NCBI GenBank assembly: GCA_015680685.1
Contig: MNCI01033535.1
Coordinates: 1-64,000, forward strand
Source: Gnetum montanum
Lineage: Eukaryota; Streptophyta; Gnetopsida; Gnetales; Gnetaceae
DNA length: 64,000 nucleotides
Direction: 5' to 3'
Under the pieces are notes generated by a model. The model was not told where the DNA came from. It worked only from the letters and a program-made list of their open reading frames with translations, and made no database searches. Positions 9,891-22,215 of the stretch are shown here, one piece after another. How positions within the stretch are numbered: position 1 is the first letter of the stretch; each line of letters begins with the position of its first letter. The position numbers and the translations under genes were made by a program.

Positions 9891-12800
9891 AGCATAGATG
9901 TCCATATCCCCCATGATTATGTTGAAAGGAGGATATTTGAAAGATTAAGTGTGGTTGTCCATCTAATGAGGCATTTGTTGCACTAGCTTGCTTAAGCTCA
10001 TTAAAAGGTTTAATTTGTTGTGTGTTCACCAATTACTTTATGTTTGGGCTCTTAAGTTTGTAGATTAACATGGCCTCAAAAGGAAAAGTTTCAAAAATAA
10101 TATAAGGACCTTCCCATAGTATTTAAAACTTGGTTCCTTGTGGCACGTGTGGGGTTCCAGTAGAGGACCTTATCTCCTAGTTGAAATTTGAATTTTCTAA
10201 TTCTAAGGTCATGGTGCTTTTTGTTAAATACCTTGTGTAACTCATTAAATGATAGGGCCACCTATTGATTTTTTTCTAGTAGGTTGAGATTCATTAATAT
10301 TTCCTTTTGTGCTAGACTTAAGTCAAGATCAAGATCATAACCTATTGAAAGTGTATAGAGCTCGAATTGAATAGGAAGAGTTGGTAATTTTCTGTACAGC
10401 AACTCATAGGGAGAGTAGCCTTTAGGGAGCTTCCAGGTGGAGTGGTAGGCCTAGAGGGAATTGTTGAGTTTCGTGCTCTAGTCCCTCCTATATTTGCTAA
10501 CTATTCTCATTAAGATCTCAGTGATTTTCCTATTTGTAACCTTAGCTTGATTGTTGGCTTGGAGATGATAAGGTGTTATTAATTTATACTCAACACCCAA
10601 GCATTGCATGAGCTTCTAAAAGGTAGTTCCTGTAAAGTGGATTCTGATATTAGAAATTAATGCACATGGCAACCAAACCTATCTACAACATTTAGTTGTA
10701 CAAACCTAGTAGCAGTAGAAGATTTGTAATTGGTAATAGTTGCTACTTCTACCCATTTTGTACAATAGTCAACATTGACTATGTTGTACACCTTTCCATT
10801 TGACATGGGCATGATGGGATCCATGAAGTTAATGCCCTAGATGTCAAAAGATTCTAGTGGTTAAATCCATTGTTGAGGTCTCTCCATTTGAGCAATCATT
10901 CCATCATCGTGTTTACAACACTCACAAGAGCTGACAAACTGGTAAGCATCCCTAAAAAGTATTAGCCAGTAATCTTGATGCACACACAGTGGTCCCTACC
11001 ATAAAGATCTTGATAGCTATGCATCTCCCTACATAGTGGTCCCCACAAGGACCCTCATGAGCATCTTGGAGAATGTGCAATTGATCAGCATTAGGGGCAC
11101 ACCATCGAACTAAGCCATCAATGCACACCTTGTAGAGGTGTTTGTTGATCTCTATGAAGCATTTTACCTGGTGAAGAAATTATTTTTTATTCCTACAGTC
11201 TAGCTCTTGTGGCATTTCTTAAGTAAGAAGATAGATGAGAATGCCATAATACCATTTAGGTTTAGTGGATAATTGTTTAGTTATAGCCCTAGAAAAGAGG
11301 ATTTCATTAGAAAATTGATCAAACAGTGGGCTTTCCTCCTCTTTTTTATCCATCATAACTAAGACAAGTGGTCAAAAACCACATTCTCAATTGCCTTTCG
11401 ATCTACATATAAGATCGAATTCCCACAAGATCACCAACCACCATATGACACAAAGGCTCACCATTGAATTATTCATTAGGAAGCAAATTACACTATGATC
11501 CATGTGCACGAACACCTTGTATCCAAGCACATAGTGCTTAAACTTCTCTAGAGTGTACACCACCATAATAAGGTGTTTCTCTATTGTGATGTAATTTAGC
11601 TGTGCACCCATAATGCTTCAACTTACATAGTGGATGTAATATGGATATTTCTTGTCATCTAACTACACAAGCATAGCCTCCAAGGCATAATTTGATGCAT
11701 CCTTCGTAATGTGAAATGGTCTAGACCAGTCTAGTGCTCATAGAATTAGAGTTTCTATTGAGTTTCTTATTTAGCTATTGGAATGCATTTTTGCATTTCT
11801 TGGTCCAAACAAATGGAGCATCTTTCTTTGTTAGCTTGACCAATGGTTTTACAATCTTAGAAAAATTCTCTATGAATCTTCAATAGTAACTAATGTTTCC
11901 AAGGAATGATTTATCATCTTTTATAGTTTCTAGTTGATGGGTAATTCTTTGGATGACCCTAATATTTTTAGGGCTATCCTCAATAGCTACTTGCAAAATT
12001 TTGTGCCCCAACACAATGCCCTCTTAGACCATCATCTGCCAATTAAGGTAAAGATTGGTCTCCACACATCTTTTGATTACTTTCTTAAGATAGTCTATGG
12101 CTTCCTCAAATGTAGCCCCATAGGTGGAGATGTCATATAAAGACTTCCACCTCGCTATTGATTTGTTGTTGAAAAATACTCAAGACTAGGCATTGGAATG
12201 TGGTTGGGGCATTACACAAAACAAAAGACATCTTTCGATATGCAAAAGTCCCCTATAGACTCATGAACATTGCTTTGGACTAATCCTTTGTCATGATCTA
12301 GATTTGGTTATAGAGACTATAACCATATAGAAAACTATAATAGCATTACCCATAAATGGTGTCCAACACCTGATTCATAATTGGTAATGGAAAGTAATCT
12401 TTGAATGTTTCCATATTCAATGGCTAGAAGTTGATACAGACCCACCACTTACCACATTTCTTTGACATAATCATGAGTGGGCTAACCCACTTACTATCCG
12501 CAATGGGATAGATAAACCCCATCTTGAGGAATTGTTCTATTTCCTCTTTGACTACCTACTTCAATTCTGGATTCAACTGCTACTACAGCTATCTCCTTGG
12601 CTTTGTGGCTAGATTAGTGTAGATATAATGTTGGCATATCCTTTTGTTGATCATTTGTTAACACCATTCAGTAGCATCTCCTTTTGTTTAGAAGCAAGAT
12701 TTGCATTGATTATTACTAGCTTTCCATTTTTGAAGAATGCATATTCCATACTAGTAGGCAGAGTTTTCAACTCAAGGTGCTCTTGTTTAAAGTTTTCAAG

Positions 12801-13480
12801 AATTTCCAACTCTTCCCAATTAGTATCATCAATTTCATCAATGAAGAGTTGGTAATGAACTTGCTCCAGTTCATCCATGCCTTCCACATAGGCACATGCT
12901 AGGCTCTTAGTAGGTTCCATGCAAAGTGTGCTACTTCCAAGATCAATTGTTAGCCATTGGGTGCCCTTCTATTTTATTTTTGTTATGTATAGATACTTTT
13001 AAATTTCAAATATATCAGCATACTATCTACATGCTTTAATAGATACATTGTTAATGACCCATAGTTTCTACACATAGTTGCACCTTGTATCACTATACAT
13101 AATGCATGGAACTTTCTTTCTCTTAATATTTTTGAATGCATTTTCTTTAGAGATTTTGAGAGAAAGATCTTAGATCCCTAATTGTGCATCAATAGTGCTT
13201 AGCCAAGATCTTCCCATGATAATTGGAAAGTCCTCCTTGTAATTATCCACTTAGTTCACTAGGAAATTGATGGGGTAGGATCACCCACAAATGGTAGTCA
13301 CAATGTCCTCCACCAATTCCAAAGGAACAATGATGGACTAATCAGCCAACTCAAGATAGATGTTGCTCTTCTTGAGTGAAGGAAATTTCCAAGCTTCATA
13401 TATCTCATGGGAAATCAAATTAACATTAACTTAAATCTAGAAGATCCTTGCAAGGCTCATTCCCAGTGATTTGAAGGTAA
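9891..13480 (-). pseudogene. Pol polyprotein of element B (protease, RT, RNase H, integrase), broken
   Basis: Minus-strand remnants appear in the usual order. Protease (about 13450-13150) ends with IIMGRSWLSTIDAQLGI, the counterpart of the LGRPWL flap region. The linker at 12920-12651 contains LELKTLPTSMEYAFF, typical of Athila-lineage pol. RT (about 12640-11760) is badly broken; its end shows [18 protein letters not shown]. RNase H (11611-11387) has FKHYVLGYKVFVHMDHSVI. Integrase (about 11100-9950) has PYHLQANNQAKVTN, where Lys replaces the catalytic Glu, and later PIQFELYTL and LDLDLSLAQKE. Stops are very frequent. The gene would have supplied replication enzymes; it cannot do so now. Confidence 0.8.
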
Positions 13481-15357
13481 ATAAGGAGACTTTCAAGATC
13501 AAATAGTTTCTTGGCAAGGTGGCTAGCCTTTATCCAATCAAATACAACATGGGGTAATATGATAATATGCACTTTGGAAGGCATTTGGTTTGAAGGGGAC
13601 ACAAATGAATTAGATGCAAAGGGAGGTGGAGAACTAGGGTTGCCAACTACAGATGTATGTGAGGGTTTAATTAGGCTATTGGTCCAAAAGAAAGATCATT
13701 TTCATGATCTAGGTTTTGAACCACTCATCTGAGGAGCCAATTATAATTTAATAGCCTTGGTTGCATTGTGTTGTTACAGTTGAGGTAGAATTTCTCCCTA
13801 TATTGACAAAGCAAGTGGTTACTAGGTTGAGGGTGGAGGAACAAATGCAAAAGGGTGAGAAAGGTGATAGGGATATGGGATTTCCCCTCTAGTAGATGAA
13901 GAATGAGTTCTATAATACTCTAGAGGGTAGTAGTGATTTTGGAATGTGGCATGATTGAAAGAGTCATGTAGATAAATGGATTGCTAAACATAGTACCCAT
14001 ATGGATCTGGTTGTCGGTAAGGGTACTACTATCTTGGTGGTGGTATCCCCCATGATTGTGATTGCTACCACTACTGGTACTACTCATACAATTGTGGTTG
14101 AGCTCCACTTGTATAGTAGGTTTGTTGTTGGTGGAACTGCTTAGGATTGCCTTGAGGATAAGGCAATCTTTTTGGTTCCTACCTCCTTACCAATCTAGGA
14201 TTTAGAGCATACACCCTAGATTGTTGCAAGTGTGACATAATCAGGCAACATCCCCTGGGATGTTCATAATGGTAGATGTCACACACACCATCATCATTTG
14301 ATTTATTCTCCATAACTTCTTCTACTGCAGTAGCTTTTTCTTTGCCCCTTTGGTAGGCACGTTTAACTTGTTTTTGCCTCTTGTGGTCATGATCACTACT
14401 TTGCTCTCTTGATTCTTCTACAATTTTTAGAGAAGTTTGGAATTTTTCATCCAACAAATCCCACATTTTATCCATCTTGGATAAAATTTTAGATAGATTT
14501 TTGGATCAGCAAGGTCTTTCTATTCACGACCTTATCAAGTGATGACTCTTCCTCACTATCACAAAAGCAAACTTTCCTCTTTCTTATGGAAGGAGCCCTA
14601 TTATATTCTTTTGTACTTTCTTGTTTATGTAGCTTTCCTTCATCTTTTGCTACTTGCTCTATCAGACTTTGGATCCGATGGGCTCTTAATTTTGATAGTC
14701 TCCCTTAGGCATAGATTCTAAGAGTTCTTTTTATTTCTAATCTAAATACATCTATGATGTGGAAAAATTATTTCTGATGAGAATAACCATGGCTAGGGCA
14801 TCGATGTATGAGAGAATAGTATCTACTCATGGTAGTGTCCAAGAGTTCATGTGCTCCTTGCTTTCATCCTTGGATCTTCCTTCTTAGATTAGACATTGTA
14901 GATTTAGGTTCATATACCCATTACTAATATCAAGGGGAAAAGAATCTTCATGTTGAGAATCCCCAAAGGGAGGATCCTTGTTATCATTTTGGTTGAGCAA
15001 GAACAAGAGATTGGTGAATTGTTTTCCCTTCATAGCCTCATGGTGTTTCTCTTGGTGTCTATCTCTCCTATGTTGTGTTTCTATGGGATGGTTGTCTCGG
15101 TAGTCATGGTTGTGCTCAACGTACTCTTCTTGAAGATCTTGGATGCCCAACCTCCTAAGAGTTTGTAGTTGCATCCTGGGCATAGATTGATTGGGAGGCA
15201 TTACAATGTTACCTTTCATATCATACCATCCCAGTTGTTCATCTTAATGTAGGATGAATGTGAAGTTAGGCACATACTCATTTGGATGAGTATATACCAC
15301 CTTGCATTCTTGAGGCATTGGTGGTTTAGTATCATCGCACATGTGAGAAGAAGACAT
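13481..15357 (-). pseudogene. Gag of element B, broken
   Basis: The minus-strand ATG at 15357 opens with MSSSHMCDDTKPPMPQE about 150 bp inside the 5' LTR. The N-terminal part (15219-14884) is rich in His, Gln and Arg. Further on (14475-14179) lies CDIYHYEHPRGCC, a decayed form of the C-X2-C-X3-H-X4-C knuckle seen in the other Athila-like copies. After it comes a Pro/Tyr/Gln-rich stretch. Several stops interrupt the frame. The start was chosen because it is the first ATG after the primer binding site that leads into the conserved region. Confidence 0.7.
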
Positions 15358-15492
15358 TTTTTAATTCCAGTAAGATATCATTGCGCTTAAATTATTATAT
15401 TTATTTTAAGAATGATTTTGACGTTAGGGTTTTTCCAATGAGGTTAATGATTTTCACTATGCCTAAATAGTACACATTTCAACAAAAATAAT

Positions 15493-15510
15493 TCTCAGCA
15501 ATGGTGCCAA
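15493..15510 (-). other. Primer binding site of element B
   Basis: The minus strand reads TTGGCACCATTGCTGAGA next to the 5' LTR. It is the tRNA-Asp type site TGGCGCCGTTGCCGGGGA with several C-to-T or G-to-A changes, and it fixes the orientation of B. Confidence 0.75.
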
Positions 15511-16406
15511 TGATAAGTGATGAATACCCCTATGCTTAACCATACAAATCACTAAGCATTCACATGTGATTTGGTCGAATTCCATGGATTCTATGTCTTC
15601 CGGTACACTAGTCTCTAGGAAGTGAACTTTCCCTAATAGTCATTTCTTGCCTTCCCAATTACTCTTATAATATACAAAGGTATGTTTAGGTGTAATTAAG
15701 GCATATGATTTTTATTATTGTTATGTTTTATATTTTGATTGCTTAAAATAAAAAATGAAGGGAATGAAGTAATTCAATTGCTAATTTAATCTAACTAACT
15801 AAGGTCTAATTATTCAGAACATAAGTATCTGGTCCCACTTTTTGTGCACATCCTAAACACGTATAATGCTACTAGGTTACCAAATGTTAAGAATTACTAG
15901 TATTATCAAGTATCATTCGCATGGTCGAAGTGGTCATACTTATGTGCTTAATTAATTGCTATTTAACCTAGCTAGCTTAATTCCTTAATTAGCTTACTTA
16001 TTGAAAACATTCAAGAAAATTTCATGAAACATTAAATACATAAATAAAATATTTAATATAGTCGAAGTGCTATAAGGTTTATTAGAAAGATTATCTTTAT
16101 TGTCACACACATTGTTATGCTCAAGTATAATAGTGCTCAAATAAAGATCCATACACTTAATGACTCCTACTATGGGCACTTAAGAAAATATTCTAACTCT
16201 TGGGAAGAGAAAATGTAAGAGCTCTCCTATGCTATGACTAAAATTACCCCAAAATCGCGCACCCAAGCACTATATTTCTAGGTTGACATACATCTTGCAA
16301 TATCAGATATCCAACATCGCTTCTTGTTCCCTGATATTGGGTATCTAATATCATGGATCTAATATTGAATATCCAATATCAGAGCTAGACAAAATACACT
16401 TCATCA
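15511..16406 (-). repeat. 5' LTR of element B
   Basis: It starts TGATAAGTGATGAATACCCC and ends ACACTTCATCA, and matches 3094-3978 with frequent substitutions. Directly right of it is the second TTGTT copy. Confidence 0.85.
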
Positions 16407-16411
16407 TTGTT
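16407..16411. repeat. Right target-site duplication of element B (TTGTT)
   Basis: This perfect partner of 3089-3093 is followed at once by the RNase H sequence of element C. Confidence 0.85.
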
Positions 16412-18560
16412 GATCATCATTATGTCAAACTCCTACAAGATAATGAGCCATCTACTCACCCAAGGATTGATCACTAGTTTGTTTATAAGAAAATGGATAA
16501 CACTATGATCAGTGTGGACATAGATTAGGTACCCAAGCACATAATGTATGAATTTCTTAAGTGCATACACCACTACCATTAGCTCATTTTTTTATTGTGG
16601 TGTAATTTAGTAGTACCTTGATGATGCTTTAGCTAGCGTAAAGGGTATAGTATGGCTTCTTCTAGTCATTTAATTATGTCAATACCATGTCCAGTGCATA
16701 GTTTGAAGCATCTGTCATGATATGAAAAGGCTTAGACCAATCCAAAGATTGTAGGATTGGTGTCTCGATCAACTTTTATTTCAAGGTTTCAAATGCCTTT
16801 TCACATGACTTAGTCCACTAAAAGGATGCACTCTTCTTGGTTAACTCAACTAGTAGCTTTGTAAGTTTTGAAAAGTTTTCTATGAATCTTCTGTAGTATC
16901 TCATGTGGCCCAAAAATAATCAAACATACTTGATGGTTTGTGGCCTCTGGATAATATTTTGTATGACTATGATTCTATTTGGATCCACTTCTTTTCCTCT
17001 TTGTGAAATTCTGTGTCCTAATATGATCTCATCATAGATCATAAGATGGATCTTCTACTAATTGAGCTTTAGATTAGTCTTCACACATCTTTTGAATACC
17101 TGCTCTAGATGGTTTGGTGCCTATTTGAGATCTAGTTGATATGTTAAAAGTTCTTCCATGATACTTCAACATCATTTCTTATTTTTTTCATGAAGATGTT
17201 GAGTACAAGTCTCTAGAAGGTGGTGGGTGCATTGCAAAGACCGAAAGGCATCTATTTGTAAGAAATCTTCTTCATGGACTGGTGAACATTATCTTATCTT
17301 GGTCCTTTGGCATAATGTAGATCTAGATATATTTGTTGTACCCATCCAAAAAATTATAGTACTCATTTCTTACAATAGTATCTAGGACTTGGTCAATGAA
17401 TGACAAAGAAAAATGATCCTTGAATGTACTAGAGTTCAACAGTCAAAAGTCAATGAATACTCATCACTTACCTACCTTCTTTGAAATGATTACCAAAGGA
17501 CTAACCTATTCACTATTTGCAATGGGATATATGAATCTATCCTTTAGTAACCTTTCCAACTCTAGTTTGACTACTTCTTTAAGTTTTTGGTTTATCCTTC
17601 TCTATGGTTAATGCAATGGTTTTACTGCTAGATCAGTATATGTTCGATGTCGAAAAATTCTAGGAGAAATTCTTGTGATCTCATCATAAGACCATGCGAA
17701 TGCCTTTGGCCACCTGTTGACTTCCACCAACAAGTTCCTCTTTTTCTCTTTATCCATGTTAGCTTTAATTATAATTAGCTTATGATTATTCAAGAAAGCA
17801 TATTCAAGTGTTGTTGGTAAGGCCTTTAGTTTTAGTGGTTTTGGTTCAACTTTTTTTGGGGTCTCTAATTGTCTCCATTTTATCTCTTCTTCTTGACCTA
17901 CATGTGGATAGGAACCTTTTCTTCTTAGTTGGTCTAACTTATTAGCTTCTTCTATGTAGGAACTTATTATTTGATTTTTTGGTTACATGTATATGTTTGA
18001 TTCAGTTTTACTATCTATGGTCATCCATTGGATGCCTTCTTATTGAGTGGCTATCATATACAAGCATTTTTGCACACACATTTCTTTAACACATTTGTTT
18101 CATGTTGTATTATCTTCCTATTTGATTGTCCATATCTTCTACACACAACTACAACTATTATTAGTGTATGCGATACATGAAACTCTATGTCATTAAATAA
18201 TTCCAACTTCATCTTCCTTTGAAATTTCCAAGGACAAATATCTAATACCAAGCTTAGCATCCATAGTGTTAAGTAAATCCATTTCCATTATGATTGGGAA
18301 CTCTTCCATGGTTTTACCTACATGAATGACCAAAAAGCTAGTAGGGTAGGACCAACCATTGATGGTAGTGATTACATCATCCATTTATCCTAGTGGAACT
18401 ATGACCAACTGGTCTACAAGCTCTAGCTAAATGTTGCTTTTGTTTAATAGTGGTAGGTTGTAGTCTTGATACATATCTTATGATATCAGATTCATCCCTA
18501 ATCCAGAATCAAGTAGAAACTTACATGGTTTTTTTCTTGATACTAGAAGGTATATCAAGG
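16412..18560 (-). pseudogene. Protease, RT and RNase H of element C, broken
   Basis: Minus-strand remnants. The protease end shows FPIIMEMDLLNTMDAKLGI (near 18300), where the usual LGRPWL is lost. The linker at 17793-17608 has YAFLNNHKLIIIKANMD followed by FAWSYDEI, an Athila-like arrangement. RT follows to about 16900, with phrases such as NEYYNFLDGYNKYI standing for the first catalytic Asp block. RNase H (about 16700-16412) ends with FIHYVLGYLIYVHTDHSVI. The product continues on the other side of element B at 3088. No frame is longer than about 100 codons. Confidence 0.75.
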
Positions 18561-20690
18561 GACTTCTTTGATCGATTCATTTTTGAGAAAGTGCTCCTAC
18601 CTTGATCCAATGAGTAATGATCTATGTCAACATGATAGTTGTCACATTTGTATTAGATAATGTTGAAAGCTTGATATTTTTAGAAAGATTGGATGTGGAT
18701 GGAGTGGAATTAGATGTGTTCCTCATCCTTCAAACCTTTTTGAGACTCATTCGAAAGAATAGTCATTTCCTAGATTATCATTCTTACATCACTACCTCCT
18801 CCTACATGTTCACTTCCCTAGTTACATTTTCCTATTGAGGCTATGATGGTAGTTCTCCTTGCATTACAAGTTGTGGTATAAGTGGTAAAGGGTTATGAGC
18901 TTGATTTAGCGAACCAGCTACTTGTGGATGCATGTATGGATTAGAGTCCATCCTGGGAAGTGTTGGCTTATGATATTCTAGTGGGTAATATTGAGGAGTT
19001 TGAACTATTGCATTCCCTAGATAAATCATATGTTGAACATAGTATCCATAAGGGTTTGATTGCCAATATGGGTACTAGTGTTGTGGTGGTGGCATCACTA
19101 ACAATGGTGATTTTTGCCATTGTTGATCATACTACTCTTGTGGCTATGAATAAGCTCCATTAGAGTAGTAAGCTAGTTGAAAGGTATACTGGTAGTTACC
19201 TTTAGGATAAGGTAACCATTTGGGCATTTTCTTCTTAATGAATCTAGGGTTCCATGCATATGCCTTTGTTTCTAAAAAAATGTGTAATGTCTAGGCAACA
19301 CTCCTTAGGTTGGTCATACTGGCATATCAAACATCCTTCCTTCTCATTTGATCTTGTACTTGAATAATTTAGCATTGAAGCTACCTTTCCTTTTTGTCCA
19401 AAATCCATTTTCTTCTTTTTGTCCTTGCCTTTGCTAAAGGCTTGCTCAATTCTTTGTTGCATAATTTTTAAAGTTGTTGCACACTTTTTGTCTACCAAAT
19501 TCCACATCTTTTCATTCTTATTTACTATATTGATAACATATTTTTGAATAGGTATTATCTTTTTTTTTGTATTATCTCAGCTAAGGTTTCCTCCTCTTGC
19601 TAATTCCACACTCATACATCTCTCTTTCTAATAAATGGATCCTTTATGTACTTTTTAGTTGATTCTCTCCTCCTCAATTCACCTTCTTCCTTTTCCACTT
19701 ATTTGATGAACCTTTGAATATGATAGATTATGATTTCAGAAAATCTTCCTTGGGAATAAATCCCAAGGATTTCTCTATTTTTGTTTCATAGCCCATCAAC
19801 AATGTGCTTAAGTTTTTCCCTTTGGAAGAATTTATGTGTTCTAGACACTGATGTAGAAGTGAATAGTATCTACCCATTGCCACATCAAGGGATTAATGGA
19901 TCAATTGCTTTAAGCCCTATATTTTTTTTAAAGATTGGACACTTGGGAGTAGGTTTGATATTTTTCATTAAGTTCAAGCATGGTACTCCATATTTTGATT
20001 GATTTCGGTTCCAATGATCTATACCAACTTTTTGCCTCTTTGATGAGTGTCTGAGGGAACAACTTAAGTTTCTACCATTCGATTTCTATGTTTTGTATAG
20101 TGCAAGCATCATGAAATTCTTGAAGGTGATGTTGTGGATCTGTGTTATATCCACCCTCAAATATGGGCATGTTGCTCATATCTACCTACTTAATTTGACT
20201 ATCCTTTACATGCCTAGTTGGGATGTAAACAACTTTCCTTATATTTATCATACTATGAGCTGTCATTAGGAATTCTTCATGCTCATAGGATTTGTATGCT
20301 CTGTTGTAGTAGTTCTCCCTTTGGTGCACATACCTCACTCTCTCTTCATGCCTTTCCTTATTTCTTTGTGGCTCACATCCCTCATATTCTTCATTAGAGT
20401 GTCTCAGGCAATAGTCATGTCAATTATAAGTTCAACATCTTTCCCTGTCATGATCTTTATACCTATGTCCTCATAGATCAAAGTCCACCAAAAATAATAA
20501 GAATGAAGATAAAGTAGTGGGAGAATGGTGTTAGCTCATTCTCCTTTTGTGACTCTCATATTCTTCCATTTGTGATCTAGTAGAAGCTCTTGGCCTTGAG
20601 TCTTTCTTGTACTTAGAGTCTACTGCTTCTGTTTTGGGTGTCTTGGCTAAGGTTAAATGTAGTTGCACTCTCATAGGTTTTTCTAAGCAA
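18561..20690 (-). pseudogene. Gag of element C, broken
   Basis: The minus strand carries a decayed gag. At 19507-19244 lies a Lys-rich stretch followed by CLICQYDQPKECC, the knuckle C-X2-C-X3-(H lost to Q)-X4-C of this family. Downstream (19029-18841) is a Tyr/Gln/Pro-rich tail with YYPLEYHKPTLPRMDSNPY. The N-terminal part towards 20690 is highly charged and interrupted by many stops. I cannot fix a start codon with confidence. Confidence 0.6.
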
Positions 20691-21592
20691 ATGATAAGTG
20701 TTTGAGAATGGACTTCATGATCCTAGTGGAGCTTTTCTACTATAAACACATCTTCATCAAGTTCTTCTAGGACAATAAGAGAGTTGATTTAATTTCCTTT
20801 GTTGTGAACATGTTTGATTTCCATAGTAGCATCTCTCTACACTTGTGCTAATGTGGGTTAGTGGAAACTAAATGTATGGTTTAATTCACAGTGAGGCATA
20901 TGATAACTGAAGTTGTTTTGGCCATTAATGCTCCTAAGTGTAAATGTGATGAAAAATAGTTAAGTCTAGCTAATGAAGAAAGCATAAACCCATTTAAACC
21001 TATCATGATGGATAACCATTCATAATTTACTACACACACCTTGGCCTCATGTAATTGTTGCTAGGATTATCAAGTGTTATGCTATTAGTAGAACTAAGTA
21101 ATAATGCTATTGGGGTTACCAAACGATCACACTTAGTACTTGAAATTAGTTGTATCCATGTTGATTACTATTAACAAGTAAAAATAAAAATGCTTGAGAA
21201 AGTAAAATATTAAGCTAGTAAAATAGTGAAAATCTGGCTAAGTAAATAAAAAAACTAACTGGATGCAACAATGATAGAAAATAGTCTCGATCTTTATTGC
21301 CTTCACAAATTATGCCCAAGTAAAACTTGTTTGAATAAAGACATCATTCAACTATCATACATCACACTAAGGGCATTCACTCTCTACTACAATTATGAAA
21401 TGAAACTACAACAATTTCCCTAAGTGTTGGAATGAAAAGTTATTGGATTCTACACCCAATTGTTGTATTTATAAGGTTGCACTTATCCTAAGACATAGTA
21501 TCAAAGATGATGTAACATGAGTGATGAAATCATATCAATGACATCGTTGATACAACATCATTTCTACAATGTTGTTATCTGGTCAAACTTGG
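20691..21592 (-). repeat. Presumed 5' LTR of element C
   Basis: It lies where a minus-strand element should have its 5' LTR, just upstream of gag. TGATAAGTG at its left edge resembles the left edge of the B LTRs, and the segment near 21060-21140 with the motif GGGGTTACCAAACGATCAC is loosely similar to them. The minus strand has CCTTATAAATAC as TATA box at 21465-21476. No second full copy is in the window, so both ends are estimates. Confidence 0.4.
21465..21476 (-). promoter_or_regulatory. TATA box in the presumed LTR of element C
   Basis: The minus strand reads CCTTATAAATAC. Its place within the presumed LTR matches that of the TATA box in the LTR of element B. Confidence 0.5.
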
Positions 21593-22024
21593 CTTTATTA
21601 ATAAGATAACAATAAAAAAAATTATTTACTTTAATTAATGATAGTTGGATGGTAGATGAAGCATCTAGTGAAGCCTAATCTTTTAATGAACTTCTTCTGT
21701 GAATTGAATGAAAACATTATAAGGTATTACATTAATGAAATCATAAGATTACACTAAGGTTATAGAAAAATAATATAAGTTGTTCCTTCTTCATAACTTA
21801 TATTATTATTTAAAAATATTTATTTTTTAACTTGGAGAGTTAGTTATGTGAAAATAGGTATCAAGATCAACTTTAGTAAGATGTCAAGTAGGAATCACTA
21901 CAAATTACATTTTATATTTATTGGAACTAGAAAATTGAGTCATTATGTATCACATTTTTCATTCACATCATTGAATTTACTTGCTTGAGGACAACATTAT
22001 AATTTAAGAAAAAATTGGGACTAT

Positions 22025-22215
22025 CATTTAGAGTGATGGTAAGGTGCTTATTTCTCAAGTTGGAAGATGTTAATTCAAGCCTAGGCATCACCAATCAAAG
22101 AGGCTAGGTTTTTACTCATTCACCAACCTTCTTAAGACTCTGCTTGATTAGTTGAGCATTTAGGCTCTAGTTGATTATCCCACTTTGTTTCCATTTTGAT
22201 AATAAAGAATTTTCA
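22025..22215 (+). repeat. tRNA-like head, possible SINE
   Basis: TGGTAAGGTGCTTATTTCTC resembles a polymerase III A box and tRNA left arm. About 35 bp later GTTAATTCAAGCC resembles a B box (GGTTCAANNCC) with two changes. The sequence continues for about 120 bp of non-tRNA DNA, as in tRNA-derived plant SINEs. No flanking duplication or clear tail was identified. Confidence 0.3.

Larger units (their letters stand above)
3094..16406 (-). mobile_element. Element B: Athila-like Ty3/gypsy retrotransposon nested in C
   Basis: Two related LTRs (3094-3978 and 15511-16406) start with TG, end with CA and are flanked by TTGTT. The primer binding site next to the right LTR and all coding remnants lie on the minus strand, in the order gag, protease, RT, RNase H, integrase from right to left. 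The LTR copies have diverged clearly by eye and every frame is broken, so the insertion is old. Element D (5059-9031) is inserted between the integrase and the left LTR, which explains the 13.3-kb span. Confidence 0.85.
1..21592 (-). mobile_element. Element C: Athila-like Ty3/gypsy retrotransposon, split by element B
   Basis: Reading the minus strand from right to left gives a presumed LTR (about 20.7-21.6 kb), gag, protease, RT, RNase H (16412-20690) and then integrase (1901-3088). The two halves are separated by element B, which lies between two TTGTT target-site copies. The protein runs from the end of RNase H on the right of B into the RNase H tail and integrase zinc region on the left of B, so B entered an older C copy. 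The protease-RT linker resembles that of the Athila lineage. All frames are heavily broken. The left end lies outside the window and the right LTR edge is approximate. Confidence 0.65.
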
